Assembly (NCBI RefSeq): GCF_000143415.4
Contig: NW_003314337.1
Location: 140,559 to 204,558 of the forward strand
Direction of reading: 5' to 3'
DNA length: 64,000 nucleotides
DNA from: Selaginella moellendorffii
Taxonomy: Eukaryota > Streptophyta > Lycopodiopsida > Selaginellales > Selaginellaceae
The position numbers and the translations under genes are program-made. The notes beneath the pieces were generated by a model. It had not been told where the DNA came from. It ran no database searches and saw only the letters and a program-made list of their open reading frames with translations. Numbering within the stretch: the stretch's first letter is position 1; each line of letters starts with the position of its first letter. Shown one piece after another: positions 44,725 through 61,373 of the stretch.

Positions 44725-45238
44725 TGGAGGAGGAGCGAGGAGCTCTCGACTTGCTCTCTCATCAGTGTTCGTTAAGATTTCCATTCGAGTGACAGAGACG
44801 GGGCTCCACTACCAAATATAAAAAACAAGGGGGTGATCATCTCCTCCTCAGTTGCAGTGGTGGTGTCATGCTCTTGCTATGGTCGGCTGGCTTTTTCCGG
44901 GGTGTGTCTGGCCACGTTTCACATTACGGCAATAGCCGGTGAAAGGTATGCTAGCTTCAAGGCCCGGCGATCCGGCAGGGGGGAAATATATTCTTTTTTG
45001 CAACTTTGTTAACTCATGCTCATGTCATACAGGACGGGCTCGGCCTCATATAGGATGGGCAGTCATTTGTTTTCTGGTGGACTGCGGCGCTCGCCATCCC
45101 TTCATCTGGTGGGAGGGGGCCGTCAGGGGATCCGGTGGTGCGGCTCAAATGTAGGGATGGATTCATTGGTTGGCACCTAAACGGCGGAGAGTGACGGGGC
45201 TCTCCTCCGGTTGGGTCCATCCAAGAGGGTGCACAGGA
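44725..45238. promoter_or_regulatory. 514-bp intergenic region upstream of the Tubby-like gene
   Basis: A TATA-like ATATAAAAAAC lies at 44815-44825. A GTATGC...CATACAG segment (44947-45032) could be a 5'-leader intron, but no coding frame crosses it. No gene is supported. Confidence 0.4.
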
Positions 45239-46364
45239 ATGGAGGCGACGACGACGATCGAGGACCTGGATCGGGAGGACGAGGACCTGGAGACATGGGG
45301 GGATTTGGCTCCCGAGCTTCTGGCCAACGTGGTGGAGAGGGTGCAGCAGAGCAAAGGCCAAGCGAGGCGCGTGGTTGCAATGGCCGGGGTTTGCCGATCG
45401 TGGAGGCGCCAGATCCTTGGCTTCGTCCAGCGGCAGGGTAGCAAGGTTGGGGATTGGGCCGCTTCCGCCCCGCCTTCATGCCCAGTGATCGAGTTCCCGT
45501 GGAGACTGATGCAGCCGGGGCCTCGGGGTCATCATCCTCCGATCCAGTGCTTGCTCACGCGCAAGGGGAACCACTTTCTTCTGTACCAGACCCTCATGAG
45601 CGGTGGTGTGGACGCGTCGGATGCGGGTGCTCATGGCGACGACAAGCACTTCCTCTTGGCTGCCCGCCGGAGATGGCTCCCGACTGGATTCTCGTACATC
45701 GTCGGGAAGGACCCGCAAGATCTCATGGACAAGCAGGGCCCGGACACTCTTGGCAAGCTCAAGTCCAACTTTTGGGCGTCCGAGTTTGTGCTGTGGGAGA
45801 AGCAAGACGACGCGGATGACGACGACGGCAAGACCAGCAGCATTCCGGTGGTAAGCTTGAGATTTGTAGAGCATATAGTGAACGGGATCCGGCAGAGACG
45901 CATCCAGTGCGCTCTCCCGCAGCCATGCAAAGCTGGCGGCGGCCTCAGTTTTGTTCTCGAGAGGCGGAGGCTGAGGAACGAGCGCAGGCTGATGCCTGCG
46001 TCGGTCAGGTCGTGGCTGCTCACGTGGAGCTGTGCTTCCCCATATGCTAGCTTCAAGAGCTGCGGTAGCAGCAGCGGCAACAGGATCAGGCGGAGGAGTA
46101 GACGGTCGTCGATGCTGGAGATTGCTGCCACAAGCCGATCGGCTGCGGCGGTGGTGGCTCTCCCTCCGGCTGCTGCTGCTTTGATGCCGGTGATGATGCA
46201 AGCCGAGGGAGACGAGAGTGAGGTGGAGTCGGAGGCCTGCCATCACCTGGAGCTGCGGAGCAAAGTTCCTGCATGGGATGCCCAGCAGCAGTGCTGGTCG
46301 CTTGACTTCAAAGGCCGAGCAACGATGCCATCCATGCACAACTTTCAGCTGATTAGCGCCGACA

Positions 46365-46424
<60 letters not shown>

Positions 46425-46555
46425 CGATAATCTTGCAGCTGGGCAAGATCGACAAGAACGTCTATACCATGGATTTTTGCTACCCGCTGTCGGCGTTCCA
46501 GGCGTTTGCAATCTGCCTCAGCAGCTTTGCCACTAGTGCGGGGCTTGAGCCGTGA
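45239..46555 (+). CDS. Tubby-like F-box protein (TULP)
   Basis: A single exon encodes 438 residues. The F-box spans about residues 15-65 (ETWGDLAPELLANVVERV, CRSWRRQIL). The Tubby domain starts near FPWRLMQPGPRG and contains FLLAARRRWLPTGFSYIV, LGKLKSNFWASEFVLWE, VPAWDAQQQCWSLDFKGRAT, SMHNFQLIS and the C-terminal MDFCYPLSAFQAFAICLSSF. Plant TULPs sit at the plasma membrane through phosphoinositide binding and link SCF ubiquitin ligases to stress signalling. A Ser8-Asn12 tract from an AGC/AAC microsatellite interrupts the C-terminal barrel. The central insert (residues 230-320) is basic and low-complexity. Confidence 0.93.
46364..46423 (+). repeat. (AGC)8(AAC)12 microsatellite in the Tubby-like coding region
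   Basis: Twenty perfect trinucleotide units in frame encode eight Ser then twelve Asn between two beta strands of the Tubby barrel. It is likely length-variable between individuals. Confidence 0.95.
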
Positions 46556-46702
46556 CGAAAGTTCTCGAGGCACAAACAAAGCAAATAAGTAAAGCGTTTT
46601 GAGTTTGAGGAGAGGGAGGTGAGCGAGCAAGTTAAAACAGTGAAGTAGGAAGGGAATAAACCCAAGGTATGACCTTTCATCCGTGTTCGTAGCTAGCGAC
46701 GA

Positions 46703-47993
46703 ATGGCTAGCCTCACGAAATTGAATCCGTCCTTGTTCTTCACCGCGCGTGGCCACCACCTCCGCCGCCATGCCTACTGTTGTTCCAGGCTTGCCTTGAG
46801 AGGCCCGAAGGGTGCCATAGCTGCTGCTGCTGCTGGGGACTCTCCTCCTCCCTCCAGTTCCAGGTAAGCCAGCCTCCAACCCCGTATGGACGAATTTGTG
46901 AGCTCCTCCTTTCTTCTCTAGAGCAGATGCGGAGAATGCCGGCGTGGCGGGTTTCTGCATCATCGAAGGGCCAAACACAGTGCAGGATTTTGCAGCCATG
47001 GAGCTGCAGGAAATTCGTGACAACATCATGAGCCGCCGCAACAAAATCTTTCTGCTCATGGAGGAGGCGAGTGTGGGATTCGATTCTAATGGGTACGATG
47101 TTGAGCAAACCCGTGTGTTTCCGCAGGTGAGAAGGCTGCGGATCCAGCTGCGAATCAAGAACGCAGAGCAAGGAGTGGAAGATGACAGGGATACGCCCGA
47201 GTATCCATCGTCCATTCCCTTCTTTCCTCCACTCGTAAGTTTCGTCGCATGGAATCAAATCCAAACTCGTGTCTCTTTTCTTCCAGAAAACGGAGACCTT
47301 GAAGCTCTACTACGCAATTTGCTTCGGCCTCATCGCAAGCATCATGCTTTTTGGAGGCCTTCTCGCCCCTTCCGTGAGTTCTCTCTTTTTCTATTACGTG
47401 GCTTTTTCACCCTGAGCTCTTGATCTCCAGTTGGAACTCAAGCTGGGACTGGGCGGTTCTTCGTACAAGGATTTTATCCAGATGCTGCATCTTCCGCTCC
47501 AGCTCAGGTACTTAGCTGCGGCAGTAAACTCAAAAGGTGGTGTTTTTGCAAATCCAGCCAGGTGGATCCAATTGTGGCTTCCTTCTCGGGTGGCGCGGTG
47601 GGCGTGATCTCGGCTCTAATGGTGGTGGAGATCAACAACGTGAAGCAGCAGGACTACAAGCGGTGCAAGTACTGCGTAGGGACCGGCTACCTCGCCTGTG
47701 CGCGCTGCTCTGGAACTGGAACCGTCTTGATCCTGCCCGACACAGCTTCGCCAGAAGTGCCAGCAGGAGGAGCAGCAGCAGCAGGAGCGAGAGGAAAATC
47801 GAAAATCCGCCGGACGACCACGCAGAGGTGTCCCAATTGCTCGGGAGCAGCCAAGGTGATGGACCTTTTTCTTTTGTTGTGTGTGTGTGTTTTCGTGACT
47901 TTTGCGGGAATGCAGGTGATGTGCCCGACTTGCCTGTGCACGGGAATGGCTCTGGCCAGCGAGCACGACCCCCGGATCGACCCATTCGACTGA
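46703..47993 (+). CDS. OR: ORANGE protein, plastid DnaJ-type Zn-finger chaperone of carotenoid synthesis
   Basis: Seven exons (46703-46863, 46922-47066, 47127-47234, 47287-47373, 47431-47507, 47558-47855, 47916-47993) give 317 residues. The N terminus (MASLTKLNPSLFFTARGHHL) is a transit peptide. The conserved body reads FCIIEGPNTVQDFAAMELQE, RRNKIFLLMEEVRRLRIQ, two membrane helices (AICFGLIASIMLFGGLLAP and SFSGGAVGVISALMVVEI), then four CxxCxGxG-type motifs (CKYCVGTG, CARCSGTG, CPNCSGAA, CPTCLCTG). The end DPRIDPFD is diagnostic. OR stabilises phytoene synthase and promotes chromoplast formation. Intron 2 (47067-47126) has a GC donor and is an in-frame, stop-free 60 nt. Confidence 0.96.
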
Positions 47994-48073
47994 GATGTCG
48001 CTGGATATGTATTTTGGCTATATAATCTTAAGTGGGCCGACCTACTAAGGGCTTGGCTAGGGCTTGGTGATCC

Positions 48074-49860
48074 ATGGAGAAGCAGCTGCGGCTGCTGGCT
48101 GCCGCCGCGCTGTGTGGCGCGGCATTCTTCCTCCTCCTCGTGGATGCGTCGGTCCACGACTACTCCCACGGCCGGTTTGAAGCGCAGGGTAATGCATTTG
48201 TCTACTTCGGCGGCAGCGAGGGGCTCTACGCATCGGCGCCGCGATCTGCCAAATCCGGGCTCGCCAATGGCCGATCGTACATCAGGTAGAGAAGTGGAAT
48301 TCTCTCCGTGGAAATTCTGAGTGAGCGTGCTTGCTTGCACAGGTTTGATCAATCGCTTGTGTTCCGGCGCAAGGCAGCCGGCGGGAGTGGGCACTTCATC
48401 CAGGCTCTCGCGTTCGATGTGGCGGACAGGGACGATCTGGGCGGATCGGCCTTCGTCGGTCGCCTGGATCTGTGCTGCAGCGCGGACCTTGCCAGGGAAG
48501 TTGGCTGCAAGGAAGGTGAGATCATCTACCGGAACTCCACCGACAACCCGAGCTCTCCGCGCGTTGTCCGGGTGGAATTCGACGAGTCCAGCACCCAGGC
48601 TCGGATGCCGGTCGAGGAGATTGTCATCACCAAGACGGGCATGTATCTGCTCTACTTCGTGCACTGTGATCCCGCGCTCGAGGCCGCCGAGGTGACCGGC
48701 AAGACGGTGTGGAAGAATCCGTCGGGTTACTTGCCCGGGAGGATGACGCCGCTGGTTCCATTCTACGCCTTGATGTCGGTGGCGTACCTGGCGCTGGGAT
48801 TGGTGTGGCTCGTCCAGTACACGCGGTTCTGGCGAGACATTCTCCAGCTCCAAAACTGCATCACGCTCGTCATCGGCCTGGGCATGGCCGAGATGGCAAC
48901 CTGGTACTTCGACTACGTCAACTTTAACGCCACCGGGAAGCGGCCGGTGGGCATAACGCTGTGGGCAGTCACCATTGGCGCTGTCAAGAAGACGCTGTCC
49001 CGCATCCTGGTGCTCATCGTCTCCATGGGCTATGGTGTGGTGCAGCCTACGCTGGGGGGTCTCACATCCAAGGTGCTGTTCCTGGGTGGAACTTTCTTCG
49101 TGGCGTCAGAGTGCTTGGATGTGGTGGAGCACGTTGGACGGATCGACGAGATCTCCTACCGGGTGAAGCTGCTGCTCGTCTTGCCGGTGGCTGTCCTGGA
49201 TGCCTTCTTCATCCTGTGGATCTTCACATCGCTGTCAAGGACGCTGGAGAAGCTGCAGGTTAAAACCAACGTTTGATTCTTTCTTTCCATCTCACATGTG
49301 TTTAATGATACGCTCCAGGTGAAGAAACAATCGGCGAAGCTGGACCTGTACCGAAAGTTTACAAACTCTCTGGCCATTGCGGTGCTTGTGGCTGTAGCTT
49401 GGATAGGATTCGAGGTGAGTGTCTCTTTGTAATCACGGGAGTGATGACCGCTTCTTTGCGTGCGCAGCTGTATTTCAAGGCCTCGGATTCGGATGGGAAG
49501 CACTGGTCGAGCGCGTGGATAATCTCAGCTTTCTGGAACGTGCTCACGTTTTGCATCCTGTGCGTCATCTGTGCGCTTTGGGCTCCTTCACATAACTCTA
49601 CGAGGTGAGTGAGCTATCTATCTATCTATCTATGCCAAGCAGCGCTTGACTATGTTTGCTACTGATGCAGGTATGCCTACTCGGAAGAGATTAGCGACGA
49701 GGGCGATGAAGAGTCCATTCCTCTCACAGCGTCGAAGATGACAATCCCGCCGGAGGCTGTGGGTGCTAACATCAAACCCGAAAGAAAGGAGAAGAAGATA
49801 GTGAGTAGCGACGTGTTTCGGCTGGACGAAGACAGTGAGCAGCAAGATAAGCGAGAATGA
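48074..49860 (+). CDS. TMEM87-like seven-transmembrane GOST-family protein
   Basis: Five exons (48074-48285, 48343-49258, 49319-49414, 49468-49604, 49671-49860) give 516 residues. A signal peptide (MEKQLRLLAAAALCGAAFF) and a lumenal GOLD-like beta domain to about residue 220 come first. Seven helices follow, with hallmark stretches DYVNFNATGKRPVG, GYGVVQPTLGGLTSKVLFLG and LDVVEHVG. The cytosolic tail is acidic and Ser-rich. Animal TMEM87A/B act in Golgi-endosome traffic or mechanosensing; Arabidopsis homologues are barely studied. TAGGGCT at 48058-48064 is 9 bp before the ATG. Confidence 0.9.
49614..49633 (+). repeat. (CTAT)5 microsatellite in TMEM87-like intron 4
   Basis: Five tandem CTAT units just after the splice donor. 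Confidence 0.85.
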
Positions 49861-50212
49861 AGAATGTTCATACTGAAGAAACTTTTTTGTAACGAACGCG
49901 TTTAATTTGTTATGTTAAAACCTTGGCTTAGAGACGAAAAGGAAAGCCGAATGAAACGCACCACCTAGCAGAGGATGCTACGAGACACACGCACTCTGAC
50001 ATAAGCATCTTTCCTGCGGCCACAAAATATTGACAAAAACGAAGAAAGGCTGACAGCAGTGAGTGACTACTCTCCCAGCTCGCCGGAGCACGGATCTTCC
50101 CCGTTGGGCCCCCAACGGCGTTGATCGCCCCCAAGTGGTAGGCGTCGGGCCTTTTTATTTAACTCGCTCTCTCCTTTCTCTCTCGCTTGTAGGGAAGCTC
50201 TTTCTTGTGGCG
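49861..50212. promoter_or_regulatory. 352-bp intergenic region upstream of allantoate amidohydrolase
   Basis: A TTTTTATTTAA stretch at 50152-50162 and a CT-rich patch at 50166-50186 look like a weak TATA box and Y-patch 30-60 bp before the ATG. No gene is supported. Confidence 0.45.
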
Positions 50213-52351
50213 ATGGCTGCCGCTCCATGCGGTCTGCTACTCGTCTTGCTTCTCTTGGCCAGTAAGTGGAATCTCCGCTTGCATGCAAATCGCCCCTCTA
50301 ATGTTTTGCCCCTGCTTTGCGTCGTGCTGACAGAAATCGCCACATCCGAGGACTCTCTAGATGCCATCAAAACTCTCAGGGACGAAGCCGTTGCCAGGCT
50401 CAACCAGCTCGGCAAGGTTGCGCCCTTGTCTATCATCTTTTTCGGTGTCTCGTTTGGATCCTAATGGCGCTCTACAATTCCAGACAAGTGATTCCAAGGA
50501 GTTTTTGGAGCGAACCTTTCTGAGCCCCGCCGCGATACGAGCAGGAAAGCTTGTGCAAGAATGGATGCAAGATGCGGGCCTCTCCACGTAATCGACTTTT
50601 CCGGACATGTTTTGCAATTGTCCCTTTGTTTTTTGCCTTGTTTGTGTGTAGATGGATGGACGACATCGGCAACATTCACGGTCGGGCCGACGGTGCTAAT
50701 GCGTCGGCGCCAGCGCTTTTGATGGGGTCTCATTTGGTACAGATACTTGGGGATTCCACTAGATTCCTAAGGGATTCTGATGAGATTCTCGTGCAGGATA
50801 CCGTCATCGACGCCGGCAAGTATGATGGAGCCTTGGGGATAGTCTCGGCCATCGCCGCCGTCAAGATGCTCAATAGCAATGGCAAGCTCCGGAGCTACGT
50901 GCGTCCGATTGAGGTACCATGCAATTTGTCACTTCTAAATCATTCCTCCTGGCTTTTTGCTTGCAGATAATCGCGTTTTGTGACGAGGAGGGCGTTCGTT
51001 TCCAGTCCACATTCCTGGGAAGCGCTGCCGTTGCTGGGGTGCTCCGGCCCGACATCTTGTCCGTTCGAGATCGAAGGTGCTCTGCTCTCCCTTCCTCTTT
51101 TGCTACGTATACGATGTTGTTTGTGGTTTTTGAGGTTGAGCGTCATTCGTTCATTGCTTGCAGTGGTGCCACTTTGGAGACGTCTCTCAAAGCCCGCTCC
51201 TTCAAGGGGACCAGAGACAGCCTTGTGCAGCTCAGATATTCTCCGGAATCGGTGTGGGGCTACGTGGAGGTAAACTAAGCGAGACAAAGTGACAGAGAGT
51301 GGCTTGAGTAACTTTCGTCGCTGCTGCTTTAGGTGCACATCGAGCAAGGTCCAGTGTTGGAGGCCCGTGGGATCCCACTCGGACTTGTGGAGGCAATTGC
51401 GGGCCAGACCCGGCTCAAAGTACGTAGACAGCGCTTTCAGTGTATTTAGTCCATCCACTTTGATCACATGTATCAGGTGCGGCTGCATGGAGCACAAGGC
51501 CACGCCGGCACGGTGCCAATGGCAATGAGGAAGGATCCCATGCCGGGAGCAGCGCAAGCCATAGTTTCGGTGGAGAAGTTGTGCAGGGAAAGCCCCACGC
51601 TGGCTCGAGTTCCCGGTGGAGGCGGGCTTGTGTGCACGGTGGGCGAGATATTTTCATGGCCCGGTGCCAGCAACGTCATACCTGGGGAGGTAATGAACAA
51701 GAGAAACACCGCCAGAAAAGAAAGAAAAAGCTTGATTTAATGGATTTGCTGGACCCGCCAAGCAGGTTGCGTTCACGATCGATCTCCGAGCGACGGACGA
51801 TTCCCTTCGGGAGGAAATTGTGGGGGAAGTTGAAGAATCTATTCGCAGCATCTGCAGGGGGCGGGGACTGTCCTGCACCATCGACAAAATGGTAAAGTTC
51901 TTGCGTCGTCTAACAGTCCCATGTCGGTCCTCGGCTAATATTCTTTAGTGGTGGTACGTAGCATGAGGCCAAGGCTGTTGGCTGTGACAAGGATTTGATG
52001 GCTAGCTTAAAAGCAGCTGCTGAATCCACAGTTTTGGAGGTTCCTGGAGGAGGTGGTGTGGATGCACCGGCCGCGGACGACTTAGTGCCCAGCCTGATGA
52101 GCGGAGCTGGCCACGACGCAATGGCAATGTCCCATCTAACCAAGGTAGCTGAACGCTTTAGAAATTGTCATGGTGGCTTACAGAATTCGCTTCATTTGTG
52201 GCAGATTGGGATGCTGTTTGTGAGGTGCAAAGGCGGGATCAGCCATTCACCGGCGGAGAGTGTGAGTGACGATGACGTTTTGGCGTCCAGTTTGTCGCTG
52301 CTTCACTTCCTCAACAATCATCTCGAGCACGAGCAGCCAGCGCCAATCTAG
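50213..52351 (+). CDS. AAH: Allantoate amidohydrolase (allantoate deiminase, M20 family)
   Basis: Twelve exons (50213-50261, 50334-50416, 50484-50587, 50652-50736, 50797-50913, 50967-51076, 51164-51269, 51333-51419, 51477-51689, 51766-51891, 51962-52144, 52205-52351) give 469 residues. A signal peptide (MAAAPCGLLLVLLLLAK) suits entry to the ER, where purine ureides are degraded in plants. Metal ligands lie in GSHLDTVIDAGKYDG, CDEEGVRFQSTFLG, GYVEVHIEQGPVLE and the C-terminal GGISHSPAE. The dimerisation loop has GAQGHAGTVPM, and LMSGAGHDAMAM follows. It opens allantoate to ureidoglycine, ammonia and CO2; close relatives include ureidoglycolate amidohydrolase, so the substrate is inferred from the best family fit. 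Confidence 0.93.
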
Positions 52352-52840
52352 GTCTAGTCCCAGTGATTTGTAAATAGCATTTGCGGGCGGTGCACATGCA
52401 TGTTTGGATCTTTGTTTAGCGCTGATTCTTTCGCTTCCACACGTAAAAAACTGACGTTGACCGGTATTTGACTAGAGTCAAAGCTTTGCTCGCAATCAAA
52501 GAGGCCATGTGTGTTGTTGGAGGGGTGTGGCAGTAGAGTAGCGGGAAATGAGGGATTTCCCATCCAGCTGTGGTGTTACGGTGTCGTACCCTTCCGTGTT
52601 CCGTGCATGGGGTGTACGACAGGGAGGAACAAAGTAGCAGTTAACAAGATAGATAAAGAGGGCAGAAGGCACTGGTATATTTATACCTGTTTGTTGTTTT
52701 GGCTAGCCTCCTAGGCACAGTGTGTGTGTGTGTGTGTGTTTGTGTCACGGCTAAAGAAAGGCTGTAGGAGCCTCGGAGCTGCCAGGTCTTAAGCAAGAAG
52801 CAAGAAGAAGCCGCATTGGTTGGGGCGATTAGCCATCCAG
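52352..52840. promoter_or_regulatory. 489-bp intergenic region upstream of the Raf-like kinase
   Basis: A TATATTTATA element lies at 52676-52685. A TG dinucleotide repeat follows at 52721-52745. No gene is supported. Confidence 0.45.
52721..52745 (+). repeat. (TG)n dinucleotide repeat in the kinase 5' region
   Basis: Ten or so TG units with one T interruption, about 95 bp upstream of the kinase start codon and probably inside its 5' leader. Confidence 0.9.
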
Positions 52841-54264
52841 ATGGGTGAATTGAGCCGCTACAGATTCTCTCGCTCCGTTTGCCACCGCATGGATCTGCTG
52901 AGCTTGTCCAGGGACGAGGAGGAAGGCCACGGGGAGGAGAGCCCCAGGAGCAAGTCAAAGACGAGCTCCGTGGCAGCAGCTCCAGCCCCTCCAGCTCCAG
53001 CGCCTCCAGCTCCAGCGCCAGGGACTCCACCTCCGGCGCGCACCCAATCAGATCGTCGGCACAGTCTCCCAAAAGCGAGCTATGCCAAGTCCCTCTCGGG
53101 TCCACTGCCTGTGCTGGGCAGCGACGACGGTAAGTGTCCATCGCCGTCGGCTGCATTGCCATGCGGCGAGCATCAGCCCAAGCGAGAGCTCCGGCGCCTC
53201 GTGTCGTGGTCCCGCTACCTGGAGCCCCGGGGCGACGAGCAGGCCGTGGAGGCCGCCGAGGAGTGGATGATTGATCTGTCCAAGCTGCTGCTGGGTCCGA
53301 GGTTTGCATCCGGCGCGCACAGCCGCCTCTACCATGGCATCTACCAAGGCAAGGCCGTGGCTGTTAAAGTCACCCGGCACCCACAAGGCTGCGACTCCGC
53401 CACCATTGGTACCACGACCCTGGACAAGCTCTTCGCGCGGGAGGTTTCCCTACTCTCGAGGCTCCGCCATCCAAACGTTGTCCAGGTGAGAGGCCTTGGA
53501 GTTTGTATGATGCCTCTCTCTCCATTCTCCATTCTTACGCTAGAACGCAGCTCGTAGGCGCATGGAAGAGGCCGCCCGTGTGTTGCGTCGTGACCGAGTA
53601 CCTGGCCGGAGGCTCGCTCAAGGACTTCCTCCGCTCCAACGGAGGCGCGGCGCTGCCGCTCCGGATGGTGGTGGACATGGCCCTGGACATCGCGCGGGGG
53701 ATTCGATACTTGCACTCGCAACGGGTGGTCCACCGGGATCTCAAATCCGCGAATCTGATACTCGACGACGAATTCAACGTCAAGATAACGGACTTTGGCG
53801 TCGCGGCGCTCGAGTCCGAGTGTGGCGACAGCGTCACCTCCGATGTTGGCACCTTCCGATGGATGGCACCCGAGCTCGTCAACGGAAAGGCCCACTCCCG
53901 CAAGGTGGATGCCTACAGCTTCGCCATTGTGCTGTGGGAGCTGCTCACACGCCAGACTCCTTTCCAAGACATGACTCCAGTTCAAGCTGCCTTTGCAGTT
54001 GTCAACAAGGTACACCATCCACCTTGCTGGTGTCTTGCTTTCCTTGTCGAGAGCCATATCTCATTTACTTTCTTGCAGAACGCAAGACCGGAGGTGCCGC
54101 GTGATTGTCCATCTCTTTTAAGTCAGCTCATGCAAAGGTGCTGGTCTCTGGATCCGCACGCGCGCCCTGACTTTGAGCAGCTCGTTGAAACTCTTGAGCA
54201 ATTTCAGCTGTCAATGGAACGCAACTGGAGCAGCCGGAGCGATGATCCCCTTGAAAAATGGTAA
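52841..54264 (+). CDS. C-group Raf-like MAPKKK (HT1-like) protein kinase
   Basis: Three exons (52841-53485, 53551-54009, 54079-54264) give 429 residues. The N-terminal 130 residues are Ser/Pro/Ala-rich. The kinase domain opens DLSKLLLGPRFASGAHSRLY (Gly loop), then VAVKV (Lys), HRDLKSANL (catalytic loop), DFGVAAL, GTFRWMAPELV and MTPVQAAFAVVNKNARPEVP, the last being typical of group C Raf-like kinases such as HT1. In angiosperms HT1 controls CO2-driven stomatal opening; relatives act in other stress paths. FRWMAPE places it with the tyrosine-kinase-like group, although Ser/Thr specificity is expected. Confidence 0.92.
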
Positions 54265-54593
54265 CAAAAAAGTCGAATGAGAAAACGGAATACGAAAACT
54301 TATCTCTGACCAAGCCAAACGTTTGACATTCTCCTGGAGCGTCTCGCTGCGGGTCATCAATCTTTCTCATGTTCTATTATTCCGATCGCGATCACACACA
54401 CCTAGCACAACTTGAACAAAAAAAGTGATCACTTGAGCAATGACTGCTTGATCTGCTTTCGGTTCAGCTCCCGCGACATCTTACACATTGTCATAGATGG
54501 TAACCTAACACAACGCAGTAAAGAAAAACTGAAACCCGGATACAAAATTCTGACGATGAAACATCCGCAAGGAAAAGCCGATGATGGCCATTA
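54265..54593. other. 329-bp convergent intergenic region (kinase / FCF1 3' ends)
   Basis: AT-rich DNA that should hold both polyadenylation sites. No gene or repeat is seen. Confidence 0.5.
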
Positions 54594-55674
54594 TTACGTT
54601 CTCGGAGCTGCACAAAGTACGTGAGATGAGAATAGAATAGAAAAGGCTTTCTCGTTACCTCCTCCAATGGTGGCCTCGGGCAATCTCTCTATTGAGTACT
54701 TATGCTGAGTGATGAACATTATAGGCACGCCAGGAATCTACAGCGTTTACGTTTAGTAAAGCATTTTCGATTGCAGTGCCTCACCTTCCGAATACGCCGC
54801 TTGAGATCACGATCGCATGTCGCTACAATGTAGCATTTGTGCTGTCATTCACCGCCAAAAAAGCAACCGTCGGGCCTTGGACACAAAAAAAAAAAAGATA
54901 AAAAGGAGTCCGCATACCTGAGTCACACGCTCAACCAAACAGTCGTCGGCATAAGTTCCTGGATGCGTACAAGGTATCCTTTTGAACTTTGGATCCTTGG
55001 CAATCCTACAAATCAAGTCTCAGCTGGAAAATACTACAAAGTTAAGTTCCACTTACTTGAGCGCCACGCGGTATTTAGTGCCAAGCTTCTCAAGTTCTGC
55101 CATGACACAGTCGGTAATGCACGGAGTACCTTGGAGTGAAAACCATGAGTTTGGAGAACAGGCTAAAGTATGCATGATCCAGTCTCACATTTTGCGTATA
55201 GGCAGTCCATCATCGCCTTTTCAAGGTCCAGCTGCGAAGCAACAAACACAGGAACAAATGTGAAGTGAGCAAAGCAAGAATGCGGGACTACCTTGTTCTG
55301 GATAGAGAAGTTTATAAAATTTGTGTCGACAAGCACATGGTAAGGTGGTCCAAGCGCTGTATTGTATTTAAAAAACAGAGCGGACGACACATTTGGACTG
55401 CAGCGATAGCAAAGAGGAAAAAAACGGGTAGAAATCCTCGAGCCGTGAAAGAAGTGAGAGCTTACACATTTTTGACGAGTTTCTCCTTCTCCTTGTCCTT
55501 GTCCTTCTTGAATGGATTGAGCACTTCTTCCTTGTACCTGTGAGAAAGAAATGTGTAAGCTCAATCCTCTCAGGCGAGCTGCGAGTTCCAGGATCTCACT
55601 TACTTGCGAATCGCTTTCGGCTTGACCATAGATTTCATCTGTGCGAATTTGGGCGGCTTCGGCGCCTTCCCCAT
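54594..55674 (-). CDS. FCF1: rRNA-processing endonuclease FCF1/UTP24 (PIN domain)
   Basis: Nine exons (55674-55604, 55537-55466, 55397-55292, 55231-55189, 55129-55057, 55005-54918, 54841-54785, 54737-54659, 54607-54594) give 200 residues. The basic N terminus [20 protein letters not shown], the start of the PIN domain [16 protein letters not shown] (first catalytic Asp), [28 protein letters not shown] and [13 protein letters not shown] (further acidic residues) are all FCF1 marks. The final exon codes for only APRT-stop after GG. UTP24 cuts pre-18S rRNA at sites A1/A2 in the nucleolus. Confidence 0.95.
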
Positions 55675-55994
55675 GGCTGCCACTGGCAGACCCCTAAAAG
55701 CCCTAGACCACGGGTTCGACTCCTGTCCAGCTCTAGCCCTGCAGAAAAGAAATATCTCAAACTGCCCTTCACAGGCCGTCGCGGCCGTCACGAGCAGAGG
55801 AAAGCAGAGGAGGCCGCTAGGGCTGGGGGTGAGCTGGGGTGGGCGGAGCTGGAGCGTCCATGGCAGTGGGCGCGGCGGCGTTGGAGGCGCTCATCCCTGG
55901 GGCAGCAAGCACAGCGGGTGAAATCAGGGTTTGATGGGGCGCAGGGTTGAATCGATTGGGGGCGCGTAGGAGAGGCTGCCTAGACAAGCCAGAC
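55675..55994. promoter_or_regulatory. 320-bp divergent region between FCF1 and the REF6-like gene
   Basis: GC-rich DNA with AGCCCTA at 55699-55705 on the FCF1 side and TAGGGCT at 55818-55824. No TATA box. A T-arm-like hairpin near 55709 was considered and rejected as a tRNA. Confidence 0.5.
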
Positions 55995-61068
<5,074 letters not shown>

Positions 61069-61373
61069 AGAACAAAAGGAAACAAGTCGCCAACTTTTTT
61101 ACACATGCGAGGTAATGTTTCTTCCTCTGATCGTGGAGTTCGTCGATTTGTCATTGTTTTACTCTCCCATTCATTCGCTGGAAGAAAGAGATTCTTGGGA
61201 GCTGTGATCTCCTCCTTGTATACTAGCTGACGGGAAATATATAAAAGAGTGTCGCAAGGCACACACAGGGTGGCGGACAAAGAAATGTGGGTTTGTGCCT
61301 CCTTTATAGTTAGCCGGAGATATAAACAAAACACTACTATAAAGCTGCAGTGTTTGTTTGTAGGGCTCGAGTG
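61069..61373. promoter_or_regulatory. 305-bp intergenic region with the aldo-keto reductase promoter
   Basis: A strong TATA box, TATATAAAAG, lies at 61238-61247 and a TAGGGCT at 61361-61367, 6 bp before the ATG. The left part should contain the REF6-like 3' end. Confidence 0.6.

Noticed and set aside
45476-47215. 579-codon open frame on the minus strand across the Tubby-like and ORANGE genes
   Set aside because: Low-complexity shadow frame opposite well-supported coding exons; no family resemblance.
47687-48853. 388-codon minus-strand open frame across ORANGE and the TMEM87-like gene
   Set aside because: Opposite two conserved genes, and composition typical of a shadow frame.
55690-55735. 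tRNA-like T arm (ACGGG-TTCGACT-CCTGT) with a B-box match
   Set aside because: No matching A box, D arm or acceptor stem lies upstream; the sequence is best read as promoter DNA of FCF1/REF6-like genes.
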